DNA of 64,000 bases from Hevea brasiliensis (taxonomy: Eukaryota > Streptophyta > Magnoliopsida > Malpighiales > Euphorbiaceae). Location of the stretch: the NCBI RefSeq assembly GCF_030052815.1, contig NC_079493.1, forward strand, positions 62,744,691 to 62,808,690, given 5' to 3'. Position numbers and translations under genes: made by a program. This document shows positions 1 through 9,710 of this stretch, piece after piece (position 1 is the stretch's first letter; each line of letters starts with the position of its first letter). The notes beneath the pieces are model-generated. The model did no database searches, had not been told where the DNA came from, and was given only the letters and a program-made list of their open reading frames with translations.

Positions 1-829
1 TCTAACTTAAGAGGCCCAAAAACGTAAGAATCTAAGCCTTTTCATAAGCAGCTGCCATTCCTAAACCTCAAAATCTCTTCCTCGTTTTTAAACCTCAAAT
101 TCTCTTCCTCCCTGTTCTGCTTCTTCCTTTGCTCATTACACAAAAGCCCAAAAATATCTTCGTGGTGAATAGCTGACGGTGTTATGGTGAATAGTTTTAA
201 CCCTAAAAAAAGCAAATGGTGATAAACAACATGATGATAGGGCCAAGGACGAAGGATGAAATGGAGAAAACGAGGCAAAGCCGAAGAGAAGTAAAGAGAG
301 AGAGATCAAAGAATGGACGAATGGGGGTCACCTTAGGTCGGTGCTTGTTGTCACATCCTATTTCACTAGTAGAACAAATATAACCTGAAATCAAATTTAT
401 TATTTTTCCTATAAATTAACTAATTGAACATAAAATTATGAAAGTACATAATTTTTCAACTATCATAAAACATCAAGCTAATCAATTTCTTTCAGGACTC
501 AAAATTACATGCATATAAATATTTGCTCAAAATCAAAGAACTTAATATATCCATATCGCTAAATAATATGAATTTCATTTAAAAAAATAATTTAAATAAT
601 ATAAATCAAAATCAAACACTAAGCATATTGAGAAGAACAAAAAAAGAAACTATTGAAAATAAAGTCACTTTGTATTACACTTCAAGGCTACATACATGCT
701 TTCATTATAAAATGGAGGATTAGATCCATGTAGCTCTTAACGAATTATATACATGTACATGCATATTAAATCATGAATTGCTTATAGAGTTCAGTGCATG
801 CTAACGATAACCATTGGAATTATACAGTT
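1..829. other. Unassigned AT-rich flank
   Basis: I recognise no gene or element here. The first 300 bases hold a C/T-rich tract with two near-copies of a phrase reading AAACCTCAAA followed by TCTCTTCCTC. They also hold two short overlapping minus-strand open frames of 78 and 63 codons with low-complexity translations and no recognisable domain. The rest is AT-rich and featureless. It lies outside the first LTR boundary at 1625 and could be host intergenic DNA or an old, decayed repeat. Confidence 0.4.
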
Positions 830-1067
830 TAATATAGGGAAAAAAAAACTCAACTTTTACCAATTTTTATAATTCTATCCCTTAATTTCTTTTTAACGGT
901 TACACCCAAACTTTTTGAGAACGAATTAATTGCTCCCTGTTGTTAATGGGCCCATTAAAGGCAAGGTTCAATTAATTCAATATCAAAAAGTCTGGGTTAA
1001 TTGTTAAAAAAAAAAAAAAGGATAGGTTACAATTGTAAAAATTGTGAAAGGTTAAGATTTTATTAAG
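830..1067. mobile_element. Foldback / MITE-like palindromic element
   Basis: The two halves are imperfect inverted complements of each other. The left arm (about 840-925) reads CTCAACTTTTACC, then AATTTTTATAATT, CTATCC, TTTTTAACGGTTA, AAACTTTTTGA and GAATTAATTG. The right arm repeats these in reverse complement (CAATTAATTC, TCAAAAAGT, TTAATTGTTAAAA, GGATAGG, GTGAAAGGTTAAG). The central spacer holds ATGGGCCCAT. There is no coding capacity. Length of about 240 bp and an inverted-repeat design fit a non-autonomous DNA transposon. The superfamily and TSD cannot be fixed because both ends are AT-rich. Confidence 0.55.
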
Positions 1068-1624
1068 CAATTGTCACGACCCAACTCTAAGAGCCCATAT
1101 TAAGTCTTACTGTTCTCAAACCCATAATTAGGGTCAATTGAAATGACTTAAATACCAAACAAAATAAAATAAAACCTTATAATTCAATTTGGCTAACTCA
1201 ACTTAATAGCCATCATAAAAACATAATTAGGCGAGCCTAACTCAACATTGATACCAATATACATAATCCATTTAATACCATTAATTTTACTAAGTATATG
1301 GAGATAAGGGTTCAGTCAATAAGGATCTGTTACCCTAAGTAAATAGGGATAAAGTCCTATATTATCTAAATTATTCTTGATGAACAAAGTTCCTGAGTAG
1401 GACATATAGACTTAGTTAGAAAAGAGTTTCTGATGCATAGTCTTATTAATTAAGAAAGAGTTTAGATAAGGACATATGATCCAAAGCAATTGGGGCTTGA
1501 CATGTATTATGGCCCCAATTAGGATTAGGACTTTGTAATGGAAAAACATTAGTGCATGGTATGTAAGATCAAAGGTTTTAAATAAGAGATGAATTTAATT
1601 CATTATTAGTTGGGTAGTCATGAC
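1068..1624. other. Unassigned repeat-like sequence
   Basis: There are no coding signals. At about 1072 the sequence TGTCACGACCCAA resembles the start of a plant LTR, but I cannot see a matching end or PBS. A short inverted pair, AATTGGGG...CCCCAATT, lies near 1488-1522. The segment ends at ATGAC (1620-1624), the candidate left TSD of LTR H; its right partner would lie beyond the window. Confidence 0.3.
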
Positions 1625-1853
1625 TGTAACGCCCTCACTTTAGGTAGTCCGTACATTCTACTGTTCTGATGACTAACGTCTGTTCGAACAGCCAGAATGT
1701 TTGAAACTACACTCGAACTAGAGTGAGGAGTCATGAGATGATTAAATAAAGACTAAGAAAAATAAAGAAAAAAAATAAAAGAAATGAATTGTAAATGTGT
1801 TAAATGAGCCGGAGTCACAGCGATGGGTGATCGTACTGGGAAGCGACTATGAA
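1625..1853 (+). repeat. LTR H, part 1 (gypsy LTR, outermost layer)
   Basis: This begins TGTAACGCCCTCAC, the same start as LTR C at 27211. It carries the conserved early-LTR block (CTACTGTTCTGATGACTA, then a decayed partner arm) and the box GCGATGGGTGA. It stops at ATGAA, the TSD created by element B. The sequence resumes after B at 27196 and after C at 57682, so H is the oldest recognisable layer of this nest. Its internal region, if it ever had one here, is not in the window. Confidence 0.8.
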
Positions 1854-4800
1854 TGTGACACCCCTTACCCGTCTACAGTATATCCGAGTAAGATATGTCA
1901 CACAGTGTACCGGAACACTCTATTTTATCTCAATCATTTTTATTCTTCCTTAATTTATTTTTATCATAGTTTTGAATATAATTCATTTAAGTCATTTATT
2001 GAAATTATAATTTATTTGAGGTTCCGCAAATTTTATAGAAAATTCGGCAGAGTGCCGGCTAAAAATGGAGAAAACAGTTATTCGGAACCTGTGAAAAACA
2101 CTTCCAATAATCATTTCCAATCATTCTCAAACTCCAATAACCATCAACATGGTCTCAATATTTTTTAACAATATTTTCATTTCTCATTCATTCATTTCAC
2201 ATAATATTCATATACAAGTCATAAATAAATACTCAATGTTCCATTCATAAACACAATTTTCACTATTTACATTAATATCAAAATACATTACATAAGTCTC
2301 AATTACACAAGAGAAAATAAAAGTTAGTTATAAAATACCAAAATGAAACCTAGTGTCCTACCAATGCACTGAAGATGGTGAGGTGACACGGACACTATGC
2401 AGAGCTGCAGGAGGTCTCACCCAGTCTGTGCTCTACTGGACTCTAGGTCAGTATCTCCAGAATCTACGGGTGGCAAAAGCAACGCGCTAAGCAATAATGC
2501 TTAGTGGTGCCAAAAATAAAATAAAAAGAAATAACAGGAAGTAAATATGCAGTGCATGTTTTGATGTCTTATGCAGACAATTTTTTTTTTTTATCATTAT
2601 TGGTAATCTTATTTATTATGTACTTGTTCTATTCATTATTTCATTAAATTTGTTCACTTTCATTTTTGGGTGCCCAAGTAACCTAAACTGAATGACTGGA
2701 CTGGATAAACGGGTAAACTGGCACTGGGTATCTAGTACCTCAGGCCGTCACACCATCGGTCACATATGTATCTCCCGGTGTGCAACAGAACAGCTAATAA
2801 GCTGTAATAACAATAGGCACAAGGCCAAATTTCAACACAATGTCAAAATGGCTAAAAGCCATGAAATCACAGAATGGCATAATGCCATGTGCAGTACTGC
2901 TAACTGAACCCTATTGGCATGCCAAGCTATCCAAACCAATCTTGTTAGGTATACTAGGGCATTTCACACTTTTAAGTTTCACAATTTCGGGAATTTAAGT
3001 TTTAGTGTTACTATTCCATTCATCGGTTAACAAAAATGTTGACTTTTGCATAGGCAATAGGTACATTGGTTTTAATATCATCAACATACCACATTTTGCA
3101 TTCAAAATTTGTTGGTATTGGTTGCCAATACCATTTCTAAGCTTAATGTTAGTTGGGCAAAATTTTCACTTTTTATGCCTTGTTTTTACTGTTCCATTGG
3201 TCAAATTTTTAGTGGGAATTTGGCAAACTGATCAACATGAAAGTTGTTCCTTATTTTGTCTAGTTGCATTTCCTTTTTTGAATCACTCCATTTGGAGTTT
3301 TTTAGCTCAAGTTATGGTCCAGAAACCACAACTGGCTGAATTGAAATTTTTCTGGACTGACCATATCTACAGTGCAGTGAACAGTGACTGCAACTCACTT
3401 GTTGGATAGGTTTTGGTCATAATTTGGGTTAGGTTTCTTCATGAAAGTTGTTGGTCTATATCTCAGCTTGTTGCTGGTAAAATTTCAGGTCAAGTAGACC
3501 ATTCTACACTGAGTTATGGCCAAATGACCAAATACTGTTCATTTGGTCATTCTGCAGAAACAGACTGCAAATCACCCGGATTAGGGCAAGCTTTTGGTCC
3601 ACTTGATTTGGTTTTATGGGCATGGTTTCTTTACCAAAGTTGTGCCATTATGTATCTAGTTTCATGTTCAATTGGCCTTGCACCAATTGAACCTGTGAAA
3701 TTCATGTTATGGCTGCCCAAACCTACTGGACTCCTGTCCAATTCTATAGGTCACCATGGGCAGCCAAACCAACTGCAATTCCCACTAATCAAACCACCTC
3801 ATTTCTTGTTTACACATAATCAAATAGTCACTAATTGACCATTAAAACTCACTTTCATCATTACATGACCAAAGTATCCATTTCATGCTCAAACCCTAAC
3901 TCCAATTTCTAATTCATGGCATGCACACACCAAACTCATACTAAATCACTTTATCCATCATCTATACTCATCAATAACATAATTAAGCCACTTAATTTCA
4001 TCAAAAACCAACAATCCTTCTCATGGATGAAAAATTTAGAGATTTCATTTACTCAAGTTTTTCTTTTAATTTCACACAATTTCTACTTGATTTAGCATGC
4101 TTACAAGATTAAAGAAAGAAAAGAAATTGTATAGTGCACTAACCTTTTTGAGCTTCACTTAACCTTGATTAAACCTCCCTAATCTCTTCTTCTTTGGCTG
4201 CCAATAGCTTTTTCTAGGTGAAAGATCAAATTTTTGTGAAGGGACTTGGCAATTTTGGTGAACAAATGGAGAGGAAATTCAAGCTTTTAAGCTTGAAAAT
4301 GGTGGAATCTCTTCTCTCTCTCTCTCTCAACGTTTTTTGGCTGCCCAAAGGTTGAAGATGCAGATTGGTTTTTCAATTTTTTGGTCTCTTTTATCTCTTT
4401 TAATGAGTTTAACAAATTGTGATTGGTGGAGGAAATTTAAATGACATCATATGATGTCATAATTAGTATTTTCTTTCATTTTCTTTTCTTCTCTTCTCTA
4501 CTCATTTCCAATTTAATTTTTAGCAATATTTATTTATATTTTAGATCATAATAATTATTTGCTTAACTGGACAAGTTGGTCAAAAATCACCTCTGAAGAC
4601 GAAATGACCAAAATGCCCTTCTTTGGCTTAATGGGCCAAAATTGTCTGTACCGATTGAAAAATTTTTCTAAACCTTTTCTTGGCATTCTAATGCCGTAGA
4701 AACCTCAATGACCCTTCTCTGGAGTCTCAAAAATTATTTTATAATTTTTCCCTCGGGTCGAAGGCTCCTAGTTGTGAGAACCGCAACTTCTCACTAGGTT

Positions 4801-4985
4801 ACCCATCGCTAGGGCACCAGCTCATTTAACTTGATTGTATTTTATTTCTAAAATTTTTTTCTAAATTTTTCTTATTAATATTTGAATTAATTATGATTCC
4901 TCACTTTAGTTTAAATATTTTTTCGGACATTCTAGCTATCCGGACTGACATTGGTGTACGGAGTTGCTACAGGGAGGGTGTTATA
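1854..4985 (-). repeat. Element B 3' LTR
   Basis: This LTR is 3132 bp. On the + strand it opens with TGTGACACCCCTTACCCG and closes GGGTGTTATA, where the final CA dinucleotide pair is changed by one transition. It is strongly similar along its length to the 5' LTR at 24049-27190. It carries a 7-bp-stem hairpin at 2487-2504, conserved across families, and a reverse-strand donor-like GTTAGTGC at about 4135-4142. Confidence 0.93.
2487..2504 (-). other. Conserved LTR hairpin (B 3' LTR)
   Basis: The stem is CTAAGCA with TGCTTAG and a 4-nt loop. The TAG acceptor-like site normally found downstream of it is changed here: the flank reads CTACGGGTGGC on the + strand rather than CTACGCGTGGC. Confidence 0.6.
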
Positions 4986-4986
4986 A

Positions 4987-4998
4987 CTCTTCCCCTCT
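4987..4998 (-). promoter_or_regulatory. Polypurine tract of element B
   Basis: On the minus strand this reads AGAGGGGAAGAG, directly before the 3' LTR. It is identical to the tract in element A. It would prime plus-strand DNA synthesis. Confidence 0.85.
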
Positions 4999-5097
4999 AA
5001 TTTAAATTTCGTCCTCGAAATTTATCTGATGCAAACAGTTGAGGGAACTATTGCCTCATCGTCTCTTCACTTTCCCAAGTTGCCTCTTTGGTGTTGT
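4999..5097 (-). pseudogene. Element B chromodomain remnant (C-terminus of pol)
   Basis: Read on the minus strand, this translates to ATWESEETMRQ, a stop, then FPQLFAS, followed by RGRNLN and the normal TAG terminator just before the polypurine tract. This is the shortened chromodomain-like tail of chromoviral integrases (W..E..M...P.LF). It is separated from the rest of integrase by solo LTR S1. One CAG-to-TAG change disrupts it. It matches the intact tail of element A at about 16690-16787. Confidence 0.8.
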
Positions 5098-8000
5098 TGT
5101 GACACCCCTTACCCGTGTACAGTATACCCGAGTAAGTAATGCCACCTGGTGTACCGGCACACTCTAATATTCCTCAATTAATTTAGATAATGCTTTTGCA
5201 TATAATTTATGAAATACAATTTATTTAAACCATTCATCAAAAGTATCATTCATTTAAGGTTTCGAAAATTTTAAAGAAAATCTGGCGGAGTACCGGCTAA
5301 AAATGGAGAAAACCATTCTTCGGAACCTGTTAAAAACACTTTCAATAAACAAATTCATTCATTCTCAACTTCAATATCATCACAAAACTCAATATCAAGA
5401 TTTAAACAATTTTTCAGTTTCAGGTTTCAACAACCTTTTCATTTCACAACATCCATTTCTCATATACAAGCAATAAATACATGCTCAAATTTTGCATTCA
5501 TAGTCATAACTTTCATTATTTACATAAACATCAAAATATATTACATGAGTTCAAATACATATGAGAAAATACAAATCTGCTACAAAATATCAAAATGACA
5601 AAATGACACCTAGTGCCCTACCGATGCACTGCAGGTAGTGAGGTGACACGGACACCGAGCGTAATCGCTGTCGGATGGACTCACCCGATCTGTGGTCTCA
5701 TGGGCTCACGGTCGGAATCTCCAGTACCTACGCGTGGCAAAAGCAACGCGCTAAGCAATAATGCTTAGTGGTGGAATAATATAATAGAAGAAAATAGCAA
5801 GAAAATAAATGTGTATACAATGTGTATGCTTTCTTTGTTTGATCTTGGTATATTCATTAATTCATTAACTTTGTTCACTTTTATTCATTTGATTGCCCCA
5901 AGTAACCTACACTAGACGCATCGGTGGATAACGGGTAAACCGCACCGGGTACCTAGTACCTCGCCGTCACACCATCGGTCACATATGCATCTCCGGTGTG
6001 CAGTGAGCGGCTAACAAGCTGTAAATAATATCAGGCACAAGGCCAAGTCTCAATGCAAGGTCAGAATGGCTAAAAGCCATGAAATCACAGAATGGCATTT
6101 TTGCCATGTGCAGTACTGCTAACCGAACCCTATTGGCATGCCAAACTATCCAAACCAATCTTGTTAGGTATACTAGGGCATTTGAAACTCTTAAATTCGT
6201 CAATTTGTGAATTTCAATTTTTTTGGTGTTACTATTCATCATTGGTCAACAAAAATGTTGACTTTTAGAATAAAAATGTGTACATCAACTTTGGCACTCC
6301 CAACATACCACATTTGGTGTTTAAAACTTGTTGGCATTAAGTGTTTTTGCCATTCCAAAGTGTAACTCAACACAAACAGATTTTTCAGTTTTGGTGAGTC
6401 AACTTCACTGTTCCATTAGACACTGTTACTGTTGGAATTTGAGGAAATGTAAAACATGAAAGTTGTTCCTTATTTTGTCTAGTTGAATTTTCTTTTTTGA
6501 ATCACTCCATTTGGAGTTTTGTAGCTCCAGATATGGCTCAAAAACCCAGGCTGTCCGGATGTGCAGTCTGCAGAATTTTACCATATCTACAGTGCATGAA
6601 CAGTGACTTGAGTCACTTGGTTGAATGGGTTCTAGCCATAATTTGGGGTAGGTTCCTTCATGAAAGTTGTTTGTCTATGTCTTAACTTGTTGCTGTAAAA
6701 ATTTCAGACCAATTGACCAAATCTACAGTGACTTATGGCTAAATGAACAGTTACTGTTCATTTGGTCAAATTCTGCAGAGGCAGTTTCAGGGTTCCGGAT
6801 TGTGGCTGAGTTTTGACCCTTTTGCTTTGGTCTTTCGGGCATGGTTTCTTCAGCAAAAATGTGCCATTATAAGCCTAGTTTCATGTCCAATTGGCCAAAC
6901 ATCAATTGGACAAGCACAGCCCAAGTTATGGCAGTGCAAAGGGACTGAAATTTCAGTCCCTATGCTGCTGTCCATAGGGCAGTTTATACTTTTACTTTAC
7001 CATCTCATTTTTCAGTTCTAATTAGGGTCAACCTACCTAAAATGGTCACTAATTGACCATTAAAAAGTTCCCTAACCATTTCCTAAGCTAAGTCACAATT
7101 TCACCTACACAACCCTAATGTCCAAACTCATTACTCATACACTTTGATTAACATACTTACTTAAGTCTCCATGCATATTAATACTTTAACCATGATTTCC
7201 AACCATTCTAAGCTTATCAAACAATCAACCTCAATCTCCCATAGGGCTGCCTAAATTCTTTGGTAGAGATACACATGGATTTGTTTCATTATTTCACAAT
7301 TTTTCATTCATTACAAGCATAGATCATGGAACTAATGAGTTTTAAACTTCATATATGCACTAACCTTGTTGTATGCCAATCCAAGCTTGAGAAAGCTTCA
7401 CTTTCTTTCTTCTTCTTGGCTGCCAAAAGATTGTTTAAGGTGTGTAGATTAATTTTAGTGAAGATGACTTAGGGTTTTGGGGTGAGGTTTGAGAGGTTTG
7501 AGAGCTTGAAAATGAAGAAAATGGAGGTTTGGCTATGGAGTTTTTAGAGCTATGGGTAGCTTTTGTGGGAGTGGTGGCTGCTGGAATTTTGGTCTTCTTT
7601 AGTCTTTATTTATGTCTTTTATTTGTTTAGTCAAATGGTAGATTAATGGTGATTGGTTGAAAATTATAAATGACATCCCATGATGTCATAAATAGCCTTT
7701 TTTCCTCAATTTCTTTTCTTTCCTCCACTACTCAAGTTCAATTTAATTTCTAGCAATATTTCTTCATATTTTATGTCATATTAATTATTTACTCAACTGG
7801 GCAAGTCGGCCAAAAATCACCTCGGAAGGCGAAATGACCAAAATGCCCTCCGTTTGGCTTAACGGGTCAAAATCGTCTGTACCGATTGAAAAATTTTTCT
7901 AGGTATTTTCTTGGCATTCTAATGCCATGGGAACCTCAATTACCCTTCTCTGGAGTCCCAAAAATTATTTTATAATTTTTCCCCCGGGTCTAGGGCTCCT

Positions 8001-8231
8001 CGTTGCGAGAACCGCAACTTCCCTCCGGTTACCCATCGCTTGGGCACTGGCTCGTTTTGCTTGGTTGTATTTTATTTCTAAAATTTTTACTAAGTGTTTC
8101 TTATTAATATTTGAGTTAATTATCGTTCCTGACTTTAGTTTAAATATTTTTCCGGACGTTCTAGCTGTCCGGACCGACACCGGTCTCCGGAACAGTAGAA
8201 TGTACGGAGTGGTTACCGGGAGGGTGTTACA
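5098..8231 (-). mobile_element. Solo LTR S1 (same family as A/B) inside B integrase
   Basis: This 3134-bp LTR in reverse orientation runs from TGTGACACCCC to GGGTGTTACA. Exact TSD GTTGT flanks it at 5093-5097 and 8232-8236. The sequence on either side joins into continuous element B integrase/chromodomain. No internal region is present, so it formed by LTR-LTR recombination. It is clearly more divergent from A and B than their own LTR pairs are. It retains the hairpin at 5751-5768, TAG acceptor-like site at 5728-5730, and donor-like GTTAGTGC at 7357-7364 (all minus strand). Confidence 0.95.
5751..5768 (-). other. Conserved LTR hairpin (S1)
   Basis: The stem is CTAAGCA/TGCTTAG with a 4-nt loop. 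It is followed on the minus strand by GCGCGTTGC and then the CGCGTAG|GTACTGGAG acceptor-like junction. Confidence 0.65.
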
Positions 8232-8848
8232 GTTGTGGTGCCTCCAAAACACTTTCACCAGTGGAATCTGCTTATTCCTCAACTCTTTCACTTCCCGAGC
8301 AAGGATTCGTATGGGTTCTTCTTCATATGTCAAATCCGGTTGTACTTCAATTTCTTCCATGGAGATGACATGTGAAGGATCTGAGCGGTATCTTCTTAAC
8401 ATAGATACGTGGAACACATTGTGGATCTTGTCCAGCTCAAAAGGTAAAGCTAGCCTATAGGCCACTGGACCCACACGTTCAATAACTTCATATGGGCCAA
8501 TGAACCTAGGGCTTAACTTACCTTTTCTTTCAAACCTCAGTACCTTCTTCCAAGGTGACACCTTGAGGAACACTTTGTCGCTAACCGCATATTCTATTTA
8601 TTTTCTCTTCAAGTCGGCATAGGATTTCTATCTGTATGAGGCAACCTTCAGATTGGCTTTGATTAGTTTTACCTTCTCTTCAGTCTGTTTCACCAAGTCT
8701 GGGCTTACCAGTTTGTCTTCGCCCAATTCAGTCCAACACAATGGAGTTCTACATTTTCTCCCATACAATGCTTCATACGAGGCCATTTGGATGCTAGCTT
8801 GGTAGCTATTGTTGTATACAAATTCTGCCAGTGGGAGGTATCTATCCC
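8232..8848 (-). pseudogene. Element B integrase, C-terminal part
   Basis: This minus-strand continuation of the integrase was cut at 19921 by element A. The order is the end of the catalytic core (DRYLPLAEF, YNNSYQASIQMA, ALYGRKCRTP), a helical spacer, then the GPY/F module (IGPYEVIERVGPVAYRLAL) and HNVFHVSMLRRY. It ends at HHN, where S1 is inserted. The longest open stretch is 8573-8232, which then reads on meaninglessly into S1. At least two in-frame stops occur upstream of 8573. The GPY/F motif is typical of chromoviral and related gypsy integrases. Confidence 0.88.
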
Positions 8849-8879
8849 TGTAACACCCTCCCAGTAATTATTCCGTACA

Positions 8880-8921
8880 TTCTACTGTTCCGGTGACCAG
8901 TGTCGGTCCGGACAGCTAGAA
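8880..8921 (+). promoter_or_regulatory. U3 inverted repeat conserved in all gypsy LTRs here
   Basis: The left arm TTCTACTGTTCCGG pairs with the reverse complement of CCGGACAGCTAGAA, allowing one bulge and one mismatch. The same block lies 30-70 nt from the start of the LTRs of A, B, C, E (5'), F, G, H and I, in variously decayed form. Function is unknown; a protein-binding site or cruciform is possible. Confidence 0.6.
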
Positions 8922-9710
8922 CATCCGGAAAAATATTTAAACTAAAGTCAGGAACCATAATTAACTCAAATATTGATAAGAAAAATTTGGTAAAAATTTT
9001 AGAAATAAAATACAACCAAGTTAAACGAGCCGGTGCCCTAGCGATGGGTAACCAGAGGGAAGTTGCGGTTCTCGCAACGATGAGCCCTAGACCCAGGGAA
9101 AATTCATAAAATAATTTTTAGGACTCCAGAGAAGGGTCATTGAGGTTCCTATGGCATTAGAATGCCAAGAAAATATTTAGAAAAATTTTTCAATCGGTAC
9201 AGACAATTTTGACCCGTTAAGCCAAACGGAGGGCATTTTGGTCATTTCGCCTTCAGAGGTGATTTTTGGCCGACTTGTCCAGTTGAGTAAATAATTAATA
9301 TGACATAAAATATGAATAAACATTACTAGAAATTAAATTGAAAATGAGTAGTGATGAAAAGAAAAGAAAAATGAAATAAAATGCCAAATATGACATATTA
9401 TGATGTCATTTAAAAAGCTTTCTCCAATCATAATAAAACAACCAATTAATTAAGTAATAAAAGGGACAAAATAAAGACCAAAGGAAACAAAAACACAGCA
9501 GCCATTTTTCCCATTCCAGCCGCACCATAGCAAGGAAGAAACCCTCCATTTTTCTTTTTTCATTCAAGCTTAAGAAACTCTCAAACTTTACCTCAAAACC
9601 CTAAGTCACTTTCACTAAAATTCATCCTAGCACCTTGCATAACCTTTTGGCAGCCAAGAAAAGGAAAGGAAGTGAAGTTTTGAGCTTGGGAAAAATCTGC
9701 CTACAAGAGG

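Noticed and set aside
42..394. Two short minus-strand open frames (78 and 63 codons)
   Set aside because: Low-complexity translations, no domain, no splice or promoter context; chance open frames.
1068..1300. Start of a further LTR (TGTCACGACCC)
   Set aside because: No matching end, TSD or PBS can be seen; left unassigned.
3005..3838. Open frames of 134 and 141 codons in the B 3' LTR
   Set aside because: They lie inside an LTR. Equivalent frames in the 5' LTR and S1 are broken or shifted, so there is no coding constraint.
7927..8460. 177-codon plus-strand frame
   Set aside because: A shadow of minus-strand element B integrase and LTR S1; it crosses an insertion junction.
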